Position numbers and translations under genes: made by a program. Positions 37,310 to 46,680 of a DNA stretch of 64,000 nt are shown here, one piece after another. This DNA comes from Brevundimonas sp. SGAir0440. Lineage in GTDB: Bacteria; Pseudomonadota; Alphaproteobacteria; Caulobacterales; Caulobacteraceae. The notes under the pieces were generated by a model that saw nothing but the letters and a program-made list of their open reading frames with translations, did not search any database and had not been told where the DNA came from. Location of the stretch: contig NZ_CP039435.1 in NCBI RefSeq assembly GCF_005484585.1, positions 2,108,001 to 2,172,000 of the forward strand, read 5' to 3'. Position 1 is the first letter of the stretch. Each line of letters begins with the position of its first letter.

Positions 37310-38662
37310 ATGTCCGCCTCGACGACCCCTTCGTCAGAGTCGCTGGAACGCGACGCCGCCGCCCTTCACACGGGTCATGGCAAGGTTGACGCCGGCGAGA
37401 TCGCCATCGGCGTCATTATCGGCCGAACTTCCGAGTTTTTCGACTTCTTTGTTTACGCCATCGCTTCGGTGGTCGTTTTCCCGCAGCTGATCTTCCCCTA
37501 TGCCGGCCCAGTGGGCGGCACCCTGCTCTCCTTCGCCGTCTTCGCCCTGGCTTTCCTGGCCCGGCCGCTGGGCACCGTCCTCTTCATCGCCATCGACCGC
37601 AAGTTCGGGCGCGGGGCAAAGCTGACGACCGCCCTGCTGCTGCTGGGCACCTCTACCGTGTCGGTGGCCTTCATTCCCGGATATGAGAGCATCGGCATGT
37701 GGGCGCCGGTGCTGCTGGCCCTGACCCGTATCGGTCAGGGCGTCGCCCTGGGCGGCACCTGGGACGGCCTGGCCTCCCTGCTCGCGCTGAACGCGCCCGA
37801 GAAGAAGCGCGGCTGGTACGCCATGATCCCGCAACTCGGCGCGCCCATCGGCCTGCTGGTGGCCTCGGCCCTGTTCGCCTTCTTCCTAAACACCCTGTCG
37901 GCCCCTGACTTCCTGGATTGGGGCTGGCGCTATCCGTTCTTCGTGGCCTTCGCCATCAACGTCGTGGCCCTGTTCGCGCGCCTGCGCATCGTGGTGACGC
38001 CGGCCTTCCAGAAGCTGTTCGAGACGCGCGAGCTTCAACCCACGCCGATCAGCCAGGCCCTGCGCGACGAAGGCCCCAAGATCGCCATCGGCGCCTTCGC
38101 GCCGCTCGCCAGCTTCGCCATGTTCCACATGGTCACCGTCTTCCCCCTGTCGTGGGTGTTCCTGTTCACCAAGGAAACGCCGGTTCGCTTCCTGCTGATC
38201 GAGATGGTGGGTGCCGTCTTCGGCCTGCTGGCCATCCTCGCGTCGGGCATTCTGGCCGACCGCTACGGCCGCCGGACCTTGCTGGCGATCACGGCCGCCG
38301 GCATCGCCGCCTTCTCCGGCTTTGCGCCGCAACTGCTGAACGGTGGCCCGGTCGGCGAGCTGACGTTCATGATCTCCGGCTTCATCCTGCTGGGCCTGTC
38401 GTTCGGCCAGGCCTCGGGCCCGGTGGCGTCCAGCTTCAGCCTGACCAACCGCTACACTTCGTCCGCCCTGACCTCGGACCTGGCCTGGCTGTTCGGCGCG
38501 GGCTTTGCGCCCCTCGCGGCCCTGTGGATCTCCAGCCAGTTCGGCCTGATCGCCGCCGGCGCCTATCTGCTGTCGGGAGCGATCTGCACCCTCGTGGCCC
38601 TGTGGCTGAACCGCGAACTGGCCCGCAGTTCCTCCGACAAGGACCGCGCCAAGACGGCCTGA
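37310..38662 (+). CDS. MFS transporter, metabolite:H+ symporter (MHS) type
   Basis: A 450-residue transporter with twelve hydrophobic helices. It has MHS-like marks: IGVIIGRTSEFFDFFVYA in the first helix, FLARPLGTVLFIAIDRKFGR in the loop 2-3 region, RIGQGVALGGTWDG, and YGRRTLLAITAAG in loop 8-9. Start at the ATG at 37310 (MSASTTPSSES); the frame is open to 37148, but that overlaps cyoA. Substrates of this family include dicarboxylates, proline and betaine; none can be chosen here. Divergent from cyoA over 114 bp. Confidence 0.88.
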   Translation: MSASTTPSSESLERDAAALHTGHGKVDAGEIAIGVIIGRTSEFFDFFVYAIASVVVFPQLIFPYAGPVGGTLLSFAVFALAFLARPLGTVLFIAIDRKFGRGAKLTTALLLLGTSTVSVAFIPGYESIGMWAPVLLALTRIGQGVALGGTWDGLASLLALNAPEKKRGWYAMIPQLGAPIGLLVASALFAFFLNTLSAPDFLDWGWRYPFFVAFAINVVALFARLRIVVTPAFQKLFETRELQPTPISQALRDEGPKIAIGAFAPLASFAMFHMVTVFPLSWVFLFTKETPVRFLLIEMVGAVFGLLAILASGILADRYGRRTLLAITAAGIAAFSGFAPQLLNGGPVGELTFMISGFILLGLSFGQASGPVASSFSLTNRYTSSALTSDLAWLFGAGFAPLAALWISSQFGLIAAGAYLLSGAICTLVALWLNRELARSSSDKDRAKTA

Positions 38663-38686
38663 TCTTTCAGGTCACGCAAAAAACAG

Positions 38687-38723
38687 ACACGGCCCGCAGT
38701 CGCCTGCGGGCCGTGTTGCGTTT
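38687..38723. terminator. Terminator between the MFS gene and the hydrolase
   Basis: A perfect 13-bp stem, ACACGGCCCGCAG (38687-38699) and CTGCGGGCCGTGT (38704-38716), with loop TCGC. AAAAAA precedes and TGCGTTT follows, so it may work for both convergent genes. Confidence 0.8.
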
Positions 38724-38755
38724 GGAGCAGATCGTTGTGAAGCGCAGCGGCGGCT

Positions 38756-40108
38756 TCAATTTGCGCGGCTGTCCGTCGACGGCTTGAAGGTGGTGTCGAA
38801 ATAACAGCCGCTCTCGTAGCGTGGAGCCGCCACCTGACACAGCGTGGCAACGTCAGCGGGCGTCGGCTTCACGCCCTCGTCCAGCCAGCGCATCATCGCC
38901 TGAAAAAGACCGACGTACTCTGGCGGCGACAGGCGGCTATGTTCGGACTCGTCGGTGAACGTCTGGACCAATAGGTCCGATCGTCCCGCCGCGGCGACTG
39001 TCTCCCTGTAAAGCGCGTCGTTGGAGACGAAGGCTGTCGCATCGTTCTTGGCGTGGATCGTCAGCGTCGGCGCCACGATCATACCGCTGAGATCCGCGTC
39101 GTAGGCCAAGCGCGCCACACCGATCGGATCAGCCGCGAACCGCTGAACGCCAGCGTTCAACGCCTCGTCGTCGTGCGAACCCTGATAGACCGTATGGCTG
39201 TTGTCGAAGGGGTTCAGCCCGTCAAGACGGCGCAAAACCATGTCGCGGAACAGGAAGGTCGCCCAGGCCAGATGCGGAACCAACTGTTCCTCGTTCACGC
39301 CCGTCACGGCCAGGATATCCGCCAGATTGCGCTTCTGCTCAGCCGACCTCTCGGCAAGCGGCAGGCCCACGCCCGTGCAGGTTTTGACTCGCTCGGCCAA
39401 CTGCGCCCGGTTCAGATCACTGTCTAGCGGCAGTCCCTGCCACAGCGGATACTGAGGCTCGTTCGGAAGCGGATGGTTATTGCAGTAGAACTGATACACC
39501 GCTCTAAGATCGGCGCGGAAGCGGTAAGTACGGGTCCCGCCGCCGATTACGCCGTTGGTCAGGACGACGCCGTCCCACAGGACCTGTCCCTCGGCATCGC
39601 GGGCGTAGAGCTCAGCCGTCTTGGCCGCGACATTTCCGCCCCAGGACTGGCCATGCACCAGAGTTCGACGGGGCTTGCCGAAGGCGTTCCAGAAAATCTG
39701 GCGCAGATCGTCCGTGTCTTCCGCCGCCATCCGTACGCCATAGCCGCCACGGCGATAGGTCGAGCCCGCCCAGGCGAAGCCTTCCTTAACCGTCATGGAG
39801 AACCGCTCCATGTCCTCCAGCGGATCGTTCGGTTCTGGCGCGCTGGTGCGGGGTCCGCCGTGGGCGTGAACGATCAAGGCCCCGTTCCAGTCCTGGGGGA
39901 CGGCGATCCAATAATAGCCGCCTTTGACCGCCCTGCCCGACCAGCACCGCGTCTGCTGCGGCACAAAGTCAGGGCAATTAGCTGGCGCGGGCGCAGGATC
40001 GACAGCCGCCGCGATGGCCGTCTCCGTTTCCTGCGCCTGCGTCATCGGCGCGATGCCGGCCCAAGCGACGACCAGCGCCCCCAGAGATCGAACGATACGG
40101 TCGGTCAT
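38756..40108 (-). CDS. Secreted alpha/beta hydrolase (peptidase/esterase-like)
   Basis: A 450-residue periplasmic protein. A signal peptide (MTDRIVRSLGALVVAWAGIA, cleavage near TQAQE) is followed by an alpha/beta-hydrolase domain with LIVHAHGGPRTSAPEP, nucleophile elbow HGQSWGGNVAAK, acid region TLTIHAKNDATAFVSN and a histidine in DESEHSRLSP. Six or more cysteines suggest disulfides. It starts 14 bp after the TonB-dependent receptor gene and is probably co-transcribed, so it may process the molecule that receptor imports. Exact substrate unknown. Confidence 0.8.
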   Translation of the reverse strand: MTDRIVRSLGALVVAWAGIAPMTQAQETETAIAAAVDPAPAPANCPDFVPQQTRCWSGRAVKGGYYWIAVPQDWNGALIVHAHGGPRTSAPEPNDPLEDMERFSMTVKEGFAWAGSTYRRGGYGVRMAAEDTDDLRQIFWNAFGKPRRTLVHGQSWGGNVAAKTAELYARDAEGQVLWDGVVLTNGVIGGGTRTYRFRADLRAVYQFYCNNHPLPNEPQYPLWQGLPLDSDLNRAQLAERVKTCTGVGLPLAERSAEQKRNLADILAVTGVNEEQLVPHLAWATFLFRDMVLRRLDGLNPFDNSHTVYQGSHDDEALNAGVQRFAADPIGVARLAYDADLSGMIVAPTLTIHAKNDATAFVSNDALYRETVAAAGRSDLLVQTFTDESEHSRLSPPEYVGLFQAMMRWLDEGVKPTPADVATLCQVAAPRYESGCYFDTTFKPSTDSRAN

Positions 40109-40122
40109 CGCGCCTCTCCCTC

Positions 40123-43100
40123 TTAGAACGTCTTGGAGATGTTGGCGTACCAGTAGCGGCCGTAGGGATTGTAGAGCGCACCCAGATAGCCCGAAGAAGT
40201 CAACGGGGGCTGCTCATCAGTGATGTTGCGGGCCCCCAGGCGAACCGTTGTGCCGGACGCAAAGCCGGCGTTGTCGCCGAACTCATACTGACCATACAGA
40301 TTGCCGGTGATCTGGCTATCGACCTGCCAAGGATCGCCTTGGGCGCTGAGGAAGCCGGTTTCGGTGACGGCGCTGTTGTATTGGGTGAATGCGCCCACCT
40401 GCCATGGCCCTTGCGACCAGGTGAACGAGCCCGTCACCCGCCATTCCGGCCGGCCGTTTCGCGCCAACAGGGTCTGAGAGATCGGCAGCGGCGTGTTCGC
40501 ATTGATCTGGCCGGCTTCACGCGCTGCGAACAACGACTCGACCAAGGGGCCGGGCGAACGATCGAACTTCGTCAGGTGCGCCGCATTCACGCTGGCGCGG
40601 AAGTTGCCCCACGGCGTGCCGCGCAGCCGCCATTGTAGGCCGATGTCGAGCCCCTCCACCGTCTGCGGCAGTAGGTTTATGAACTGATCTTCGACCGAGA
40701 CGATCTGTCCGACAGGAGTGATTCCGCTGCCCTGGAAGAAGGCGATGTCGTCGGCCGTCACCGCCGCACGATTGACGTTGTCGTTCCGTGTGCCGTTGAG
40801 GATGTTCAGATAGTCCAGCACGACATTCGACTGCGCGCCCAGCAGACCGACGATCTTCTCCTGCTCGATTTTCCAGCGGTCCAGCGTGAAGGTGAACCGG
40901 CCGAACTGCTCGGGAATGAACCAGGGCTGTAAAACCAGGCCGATGGACTGATTGGTGCTTTCCTCGGGCTGAAGCTCGGGATTGCCCGACACCAGCAGCG
41001 AGGCGCTGGCGGGTTGCGAACATTGGTTGAAGTTGGTGATCCGACCCAGACGCAGATCGGCCTCACAGCGGATGTAATCGTTATTGGTCGATAGACGCCC
41101 GTATTGCGCCGCGTTGGTCTGTTCCAGGTTCGGGGCGCGGAAACCCTCGGAGTACGAGCCCCGGACGCGCACGCCTTCGACCAGGTCCCAGGCCATGGCG
41201 ATCTTGGGCTTGGCCACATCGCCGAAGTCGGAATAGTGCTCGTATCGACCGGCCAGTTGGAAATCGAGACTGCGAACCAGCGGGATATTCATCTCCGGCG
41301 ACACGACGGGCACGGCAAACTCGACATAGGCCGAATAAACCTCGCGCTTACCGTAGGTATCGGGGTTGGAGCTAACGGCGGCGATGTTGGACTGGCTGAT
41401 CTCGCCCGACACGCTGTCGCGGAAGATGTTGGTGCCGTCCAGATCGGCGTCGCGGTCGTCACGCTGAGTTTCCCGACGCGCCTCGACGCCCAGGGCCATA
41501 CCGACGGGTCCGGCCGGTAACGCAAAGACATCCGCACGACTGAGCTTGAAGTCCCACAGCGCCAGCGTCGTCTTGGAGACCCGCGTCAGGTCGGTCGTGA
41601 TGGCGTCGATCGCGGCCTGAGAACTGGGCGTGCAATCGCCGAAGCTGGTATCGTTCACACAGCCGCCGCTGAACGGATTGTAGGCGTCGGGCGTCGACAG
41701 GGCGAGATTGGCCTGAAGCGCGGTCAGATTGACGGCGTTCGAGCTGTCGGTGGCCTCGGCTTCCGAATACAGCAGCGCGCTTTCCCAATCGAAGCCGCGC
41801 CATTCGCCCCGCAGGCCGCCCAGGAATCGGGACTGCCAGTTGTCGACATCCACCACCTGGGCGCCCAGATCGTTGAAGCGGTACCGAACCAGCTTAACGG
41901 CCGTCCCGGCCGTGGGGACGTTTGTCAGGCCAGCGAGACGATTGGGATTGCGCGTGCCGTCGGCAAAAGTGACGGGGCCAAACGGATTCCAGTAGTTGCT
42001 GGCTGGGATCCAGAGCGGGTTCAGCAGGATGGTCGGCGGCTGAATGTTTTGGGTCGATGCCGTGTAATAGCCGAGTTCGCCAAAAGCCGTGACGCCATTG
42101 TCGAGATCGTAGTGACCCGACACGAACAGGTTCAACCGTTCGATGTCCGGCGATTGCGTGGTGCCCCGTGCCCCGTCGTAGCGCAACTCGCGGCCGGCGC
42201 CGCTGTAGCTGATGTTGCCGCTGGCCAGGCAAACATCACCCCCAACCGGCGCGGTGCAGCCGAAGCTGGAAGGCTGATTGTGGAAGGCGCCGGCGCCGGT
42301 CGTCAGGGCCGTTGTGCCCCGACGGACTTGGAACGGCGTCTGGAAGTTGGCCCAGGCTGTATAGGAAGAGCGCCCGTCGGTGTCGGTCGAATTCTCATAG
42401 CCCGGCACGTTGGCGAACAGGCTGCGGCGGTCGTCCGAGGCGGTGTAGGGCTCGTCGCTGGCCTGCTGGGCGGTGCGGTTGGTGTAGTCGAGGAAGCCCG
42501 ACAGATTGCCCCGCTCGAAATCCTTGCCTGCGAACATTCCGAAGGTGAACTCTCGACGATGCGTGCCCTCCGCGCCGCCGTACTGGGCCTTCATCTCCAA
42601 GCCATCGAAATCCTGCTGAAGCACAGTGTTCACGACGCCTGCGACAGCGTCCGCGCCATAGATGGCGGCGGCGCCGTCCAGCAGAACCTCCAACCGCTCC
42701 AACCCAGAGACCGGAATGGCGTTGGAATTGTAGCTGAGCACAGGCACCGTGCCGGTGTCTGACGTCCCTTGGCTGGTGGGGTGCTGAACGATCCGACGTC
42801 CGTTCAAGAGCACCAGGGTGTTGCCCACCCCGAGCGAGCGCAGATTGACCGAGTTGACGTCGCCTCGCGCTGCGTTCGAGGTTTGGGGATTGTTGGCGCT
42901 GGAGAACAGCACATCGCCCATCTGGGGAATGGACCGCAGCAGATCATCGCCGCTGACGGCGCCGGTCGCGATGATTTCTTCCTGCGTGACGACGGTCACC
43001 GGCAGAGCCGCCGTGGTGGAGGCCCCACGGATCTGAGAGCCGACGACGACGATGTCCTCGACCTGTGCCGCCTCGCCCTCCTGCGGTGGCGTCGACTGAG

Positions 43101-43194
43101 GCGCGGCGTCCTGAGCCAGAGCCGCTCCCGCCGAGACCAGCAGGACAGCCGAGGCCGCGCCCGCCATCAGTGCGAACTTGGATTGCATCTTCAT
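40123..43194 (-). CDS. TonB-dependent outer-membrane receptor
   Basis: A 1023-residue receptor for energised uptake across the outer membrane. It has a signal peptide (KFALMAGAASAVLLVSAGAALAQ), a TonB-box-like EDIVVVGSQIRG, a plug domain with VNLRSLGVGNTLVLLNGRRI and GADAVAGVVNTVL, and a 22-strand barrel ending in an aromatic residue (GRYWYANISKTF). This plug type (long, with SNAIPVSGLERLEVLLDGA) is common in Caulobacterales and Sphingomonads. AGGAGG lies 4 bp before the ATG at 43194 and 10 bp before an ATG at 43188. Ligand unknown; neighbours suggest peptides or organic acids. Confidence 0.92.
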   Translation of the reverse strand: MKMQSKFALMAGAASAVLLVSAGAALAQDAAPQSTPPQEGEAAQVEDIVVVGSQIRGASTTAALPVTVVTQEEIIATGAVSGDDLLRSIPQMGDVLFSSANNPQTSNAARGDVNSVNLRSLGVGNTLVLLNGRRIVQHPTSQGTSDTGTVPVLSYNSNAIPVSGLERLEVLLDGAAAIYGADAVAGVVNTVLQQDFDGLEMKAQYGGAEGTHRREFTFGMFAGKDFERGNLSGFLDYTNRTAQQASDEPYTASDDRRSLFANVPGYENSTDTDGRSSYTAWANFQTPFQVRRGTTALTTGAGAFHNQPSSFGCTAPVGGDVCLASGNISYSGAGRELRYDGARGTTQSPDIERLNLFVSGHYDLDNGVTAFGELGYYTASTQNIQPPTILLNPLWIPASNYWNPFGPVTFADGTRNPNRLAGLTNVPTAGTAVKLVRYRFNDLGAQVVDVDNWQSRFLGGLRGEWRGFDWESALLYSEAEATDSSNAVNLTALQANLALSTPDAYNPFSGGCVNDTSFGDCTPSSQAAIDAITTDLTRVSKTTLALWDFKLSRADVFALPAGPVGMALGVEARRETQRDDRDADLDGTNIFRDSVSGEISQSNIAAVSSNPDTYGKREVYSAYVEFAVPVVSPEMNIPLVRSLDFQLAGRYEHYSDFGDVAKPKIAMAWDLVEGVRVRGSYSEGFRAPNLEQTNAAQYGRLSTNNDYIRCEADLRLGRITNFNQCSQPASASLLVSGNPELQPEESTNQSIGLVLQPWFIPEQFGRFTFTLDRWKIEQEKIVGLLGAQSNVVLDYLNILNGTRNDNVNRAAVTADDIAFFQGSGITPVGQIVSVEDQFINLLPQTVEGLDIGLQWRLRGTPWGNFRASVNAAHLTKFDRSPGPLVESLFAAREAGQINANTPLPISQTLLARNGRPEWRVTGSFTWSQGPWQVGAFTQYNSAVTETGFLSAQGDPWQVDSQITGNLYGQYEFGDNAGFASGTTVRLGARNITDEQPPLTSSGYLGALYNPYGRYWYANISKTF

Positions 43195-43256
43195 GTTTCC
43201 TCCTCCCGGGCCGTCGTTATGTCGTCGGTCCCGTCCTTCAAAAGTCGTTCTCGCCG

Positions 43257-44612
43257 TCAGTCCTTGGCGAGAACCAGATCGTCTCCAGGCCCCGCCGCAG
43301 GGTCAGGCAGCGCCGCCACCGGCAAGGGATGTCCGTCCAGCGCGGCCGTCAGGGCGTCGCGATCCAGCGCATTCTCCCAGCGGGCCACGACGATGGTGGC
43401 CACGGCGTTGCCGATGAAGTTGGTCAGGGCCCGGCATTCGCTCATGAAGCGATCGATGCCCAGGATCAGCGCCATGCCGGCGACTGGCACGTCCGGCACG
43501 ACCGACAGGGTCGCCGCCAGGGTGATGAAGCCCGCGCCCGTGATGCCCGCTGCGCCTTTTGAGCTGAGCATGGCGACCAGCAGAAGCGTGACCTGCTGCC
43601 AGATGGTGAGTTCGATGTTCAGCGCCTGAGCAATGAACAAAGCCGCCATTGTCATGTAGATGTTGGTGCCGTCCAGATTGAACGAATAGCCAGTCGGCAC
43701 GACCAGGCCGACGACCGACTTGGCGGCGCCCGCGCGTTCCATTTTGGAGATCAGGCTGGGCAGGGCCGCCTCTGAACTGGAAGTGCCCAAGACCAGCAGA
43801 AGCTCTTCCTTGAGGTAACGGATCAGCTTGAGAATGTTGAAGCCGTTGGCGACGCCCACCAGACCCAGCACGCCCACGACGAAGATGATCGCGGTGACGT
43901 AGAAGGTCACGATCAAGGCGGCCAGATTGGCGATCGATGCGATGCCATAGGCGCCGATCGTAAAGGCGAAGGCCCCGAAGGCGCCGATGGGCGCAGCCTT
44001 CATCACGATGGCGACCAACTTGAACACAGCAAGACTGAGGGTCTCGAAAAGATCGACCACCGGCTGGGCCCGTTCGCCCACCAACGCCAGGGCGAGGCCA
44101 AACAGGATCGACACGAACAGAACCTGCAGGATGTTGCCGGTCGAGAAGGCGCTGACCAGCGTGTCGGGAATGACGCCCATCAGGAAGCCGACGATCGTGC
44201 TCTCGTGCGCGGCCGCCGCATACTCCTCGACGGCGCCGGCGTTCAACGTCGCCGGGTCGATGTTCAAGCCATGGCCCGGACGCACTAGATTGGCGATGAT
44301 CAGGCCCACGATCAGAGCCAGAGTCGAGAAGACCAGGAAGTAGGCGAAAGCCTTGGCGGCGACGCGACCGACGCTGCCAAGATCACGCATGCCGGCGATG
44401 CCGGTCACGATGGTCAGGAAAATCACCGGCGCGATCACCATCTTCACCAGTTTGATGAATCCGTCGCCCAGCGGCTTCAAGCTTTCGCCGAATGTCGGCC
44501 AGAAGTGACCGATCAGGGCGCCGAGCGCGATGGCGATCAGCACCTGGAAATACAGGTGGCGATAGAACGGCCGGCGAACGACCGGCGCGGTCTCTGACGG
44601 GACTGAGATCAC
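43257..44612 (-). CDS. dctA: Dicarboxylate/H+ (Na+) symporter DctA
   Basis: Inner-membrane symporter of the DAACS family that imports succinate, fumarate and malate. About 451 residues from a GTG at 44612, 6 bp after AGGAG. Key segments are the HP1 serine-rich loop [17 protein letters not shown], the TM7 motif [13 protein letters not shown] and the HP2 loop [17 protein letters not shown]. It is divergent from dctBD, which almost certainly regulates it, and 62 bp downstream is the TonB-dependent receptor gene on the same strand. Confidence 0.93.
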   Translation of the reverse strand: MISVPSETAPVVRRPFYRHLYFQVLIAIALGALIGHFWPTFGESLKPLGDGFIKLVKMVIAPVIFLTIVTGIAGMRDLGSVGRVAAKAFAYFLVFSTLALIVGLIIANLVRPGHGLNIDPATLNAGAVEEYAAAAHESTIVGFLMGVIPDTLVSAFSTGNILQVLFVSILFGLALALVGERAQPVVDLFETLSLAVFKLVAIVMKAAPIGAFGAFAFTIGAYGIASIANLAALIVTFYVTAIIFVVGVLGLVGVANGFNILKLIRYLKEELLLVLGTSSSEAALPSLISKMERAGAAKSVVGLVVPTGYSFNLDGTNIYMTMAALFIAQALNIELTIWQQVTLLLVAMLSSKGAAGITGAGFITLAATLSVVPDVPVAGMALILGIDRFMSECRALTNFIGNAVATIVVARWENALDRDALTAALDGHPLPVAALPDPAAGPGDDLVLAKD

Positions 44613-44657
44613 GAAGGGCTCCTGGTGTGCGGGGTGATCCCGCAGTCTCCTCGATGG

Positions 44658-44672
44658 GCGCGATCTTCGCCA
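44658..44672 (-). promoter_or_regulatory. Weak sigma54-type promoter candidate for dctA
   Basis: On the minus strand TGGCGAAGATCGCGC has the GG-N10-GC spacing of -24/-12 promoters, about 46 bp before the dctA start. Only TGGC matches well on the -24 side. An inverted repeat CGTTGGA/TCCAACG lies at 44678-44698. Confidence 0.3.
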
Positions 44673-44791
44673 CGCTCCGTTGGATAGAGCTTCCAACGAG
44701 AACCATCATCGCGAAAGCGATTGATCCAACGCCTCGATCTCTATGAAAATTAGGCACTTTCTGGAAAATCGTGAGGATCGGCTGAGATTTT

Positions 44792-44842
44792 TGTGCGGTT
44801 TTTCACTCAGAATGCTGGCCCTGTCGTGCGATTATCCGCACA
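44792..44842. promoter_or_regulatory. Probable DctD upstream activator sites
   Basis: CGTGCGATTATCCGCACA at 44825-44842 is a near-palindrome (GTGCG-N6-CGCAC) resembling the DctD sites described upstream of rhizobial dctA. A second, half-conserved copy, TGTGCGGTTTTTCACTCA, lies at 44792-44809, 33 bp away. The pair sits 180-230 bp upstream of dctA and just before dctB, as expected for enhancer-type sites. Confidence 0.55.
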
Positions 44843-44850
44843 CTGCGAAC

Positions 44851-46680
44851 ATGCAGCATTCACCGGTTACAGGCTCGGCTCGAAAGCTTTGGCGGTCCCG
44901 TTGGTTGGTAACGACAGCGGCCTGGTTCACGATCGCCGCCTTGGCGGCTTTCGCCGCGGGCGAGGTCGCTCGGCGTGATGCTAAGATCGAACTGGCTCGA
45001 CAGACAGAGGCGGCCGCCGCCTTGCACGCGGCGGTGCTACGCAGCGAGCTGGAAAAGCACCGCTCCCTGCCCCTGGCGTTGGCGAGCGATCCCGACATCG
45101 CCGCCCTGCTGAGCGCCCCGCAGACTGCCAAAGGCGATGCGGTCAGCCTTAAACTGGAGACCTTGGCGCGTCAGACACGCGCGGCCGTCATCTACATCAT
45201 CGACGCCAGCGGACGAACCCGCGCTGCCAGCAACTGGCGCCTGCCGACCAGTTTCGTCGGCGCCGACTATGGGTTTCGGCCTTATTTCAACAACGCCATG
45301 CGCCAGGGCCAGGCAGAGTTCTTCGCCTTGGGCACCGTGTCAGGCCGACCCGGGCTCTATCTGGCGCGGCGTGTTGACGGGTCGAGCGGCTCCGCCGTGG
45401 GCGTCGTCGTGGTCAAGGTCGAGTTCGCCACTCTCGAGGCCGAGTGGCGCGCGTCAGGCGAGCCGGCCTATGTGGTCGATCCCGGCGGCGTCGTGCTGAT
45501 CACCAGCGTGCCGGCATGGCGTTTCCGCACCACAGAAGCGCTGGACGAACGTCGACGGCGGCTGACATTGACCGATCAGACGCTTCAACCCGAGGCGTTG
45601 CGCCCCCTCCCCTTCGTCACGCCCCCCAATGATCGACCGCGTCTGATCCAGGCTCCAGTCGATGGCCGCGAGCAGCGCTGGATGCATGCGGCGATCCCAA
45701 CGGAGACGCCCGGCTGGACTCTGCACCTGCTGTCGCCGGATCGCGGATCCATTGGGACGGGCGTCGCAACCGCGCGGGCGCTTGCGGCCCTGATCGTCAC
45801 CCTGCTGGCAGGCGTCATCGTCGTGCTCCTGCGTCGTCGCCATCAGGCCTTCGTCCGCGCCCGTGCCGAGGAAGAAGCGCGGCTGGAACTGGAGAGGCTG
45901 ATCGACGAACGCACCCACGAGCTTCGTGACGCCAATGTCGCCCTTAATCGCCAGATCGAGGAACGCCGCCAAGCCGAGACCGCACGCGAACTGCTGCGTG
46001 ACGAGCTGGTTCAAGCCAGCAAACTCGCCGCGCTGGGGCAGATCGTCGCCAGCGTGGCGCATGAGATCAACCAACCCGTCGCCGCCATCCAGACACAGGC
46101 AGAGACCGCCGGCGTTCTGCTTGACCGCGACGACCCCGCCAAGGCGCGTGGGGCATTGGCGCGAATCAGCGACCTGACCCAGCGCATCGGGGCCATCACC
46201 GAAGGCCTAAGGGTCTTTTCCAGAAAATCAGACCCCAAACTCGGCATCGTCCGTCTGGAGGACGCGATCTACAGCGCCTTGCTGCTCACGCGCGGCCGAT
46301 TGGATGAGGGCGGCGTCGAATTGATCCGTGAGGGCGACGCAGACGTCACGGTGCGCGCCGACCGCTTTCGACTGGAACAGGTAATCGTCAATCTGGTCAA
46401 GAACGCCTCAGAAGCGCTGGAGGGCTGCGATCGGCCGCGACTAACGCTGAAAGTCTCGCGCGAAAAGGACCGTGTTCGATTGCTTATTTCCGACAATGGT
46501 CCGGGTGTCCCTCCCGCTGTGCGCGCCCAACTGTTCACGCCCTTTGTCACCACACGTGCAAATGGCCTCGGCCTGGGTCTGGTCATCTGTCGAGATCTGA
46601 TCGCCGGTTTCGGCGGCGAGCTCGACTTGGTCGACGACGACGTTGGAGCGACCTTTGTCGCCACGTTGAGGATCGCATGA
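44851..46680 (+). CDS. dctB: C4-dicarboxylate sensor histidine kinase DctB
   Basis: Membrane kinase that senses dicarboxylates in the periplasm. About 609 residues from the ATG at 44851 (MQHSPVTGSARK). One helix near 20-40 and another near 305-325 (ALAALIVTLLAGVIVVLL) bracket a double-PAS (dCache) sensor with YIIDASGRTRAASNWRLPTSFVG. A coiled coil leads to the H-box SVAHEINQPVAAIQTQ; N and G boxes are NLVKNASEALEG, SDNGPGVPP and GLGLGLVICR. The QPVAAIQ after the His is typical of DctB. An ATG at 44743 also is in frame. It overlaps dctD by 4 bp. Confidence 0.92.
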   Translation: MQHSPVTGSARKLWRSRWLVTTAAWFTIAALAAFAAGEVARRDAKIELARQTEAAAALHAAVLRSELEKHRSLPLALASDPDIAALLSAPQTAKGDAVSLKLETLARQTRAAVIYIIDASGRTRAASNWRLPTSFVGADYGFRPYFNNAMRQGQAEFFALGTVSGRPGLYLARRVDGSSGSAVGVVVVKVEFATLEAEWRASGEPAYVVDPGGVVLITSVPAWRFRTTEALDERRRRLTLTDQTLQPEALRPLPFVTPPNDRPRLIQAPVDGREQRWMHAAIPTETPGWTLHLLSPDRGSIGTGVATARALAALIVTLLAGVIVVLLRRRHQAFVRARAEEEARLELERLIDERTHELRDANVALNRQIEERRQAETARELLRDELVQASKLAALGQIVASVAHEINQPVAAIQTQAETAGVLLDRDDPAKARGALARISDLTQRIGAITEGLRVFSRKSDPKLGIVRLEDAIYSALLLTRGRLDEGGVELIREGDADVTVRADRFRLEQVIVNLVKNASEALEGCDRPRLTLKVSREKDRVRLLISDNGPGVPPAVRAQLFTPFVTTRANGLGLGLVICRDLIAGFGGELDLVDDDVGATFVATLRIA

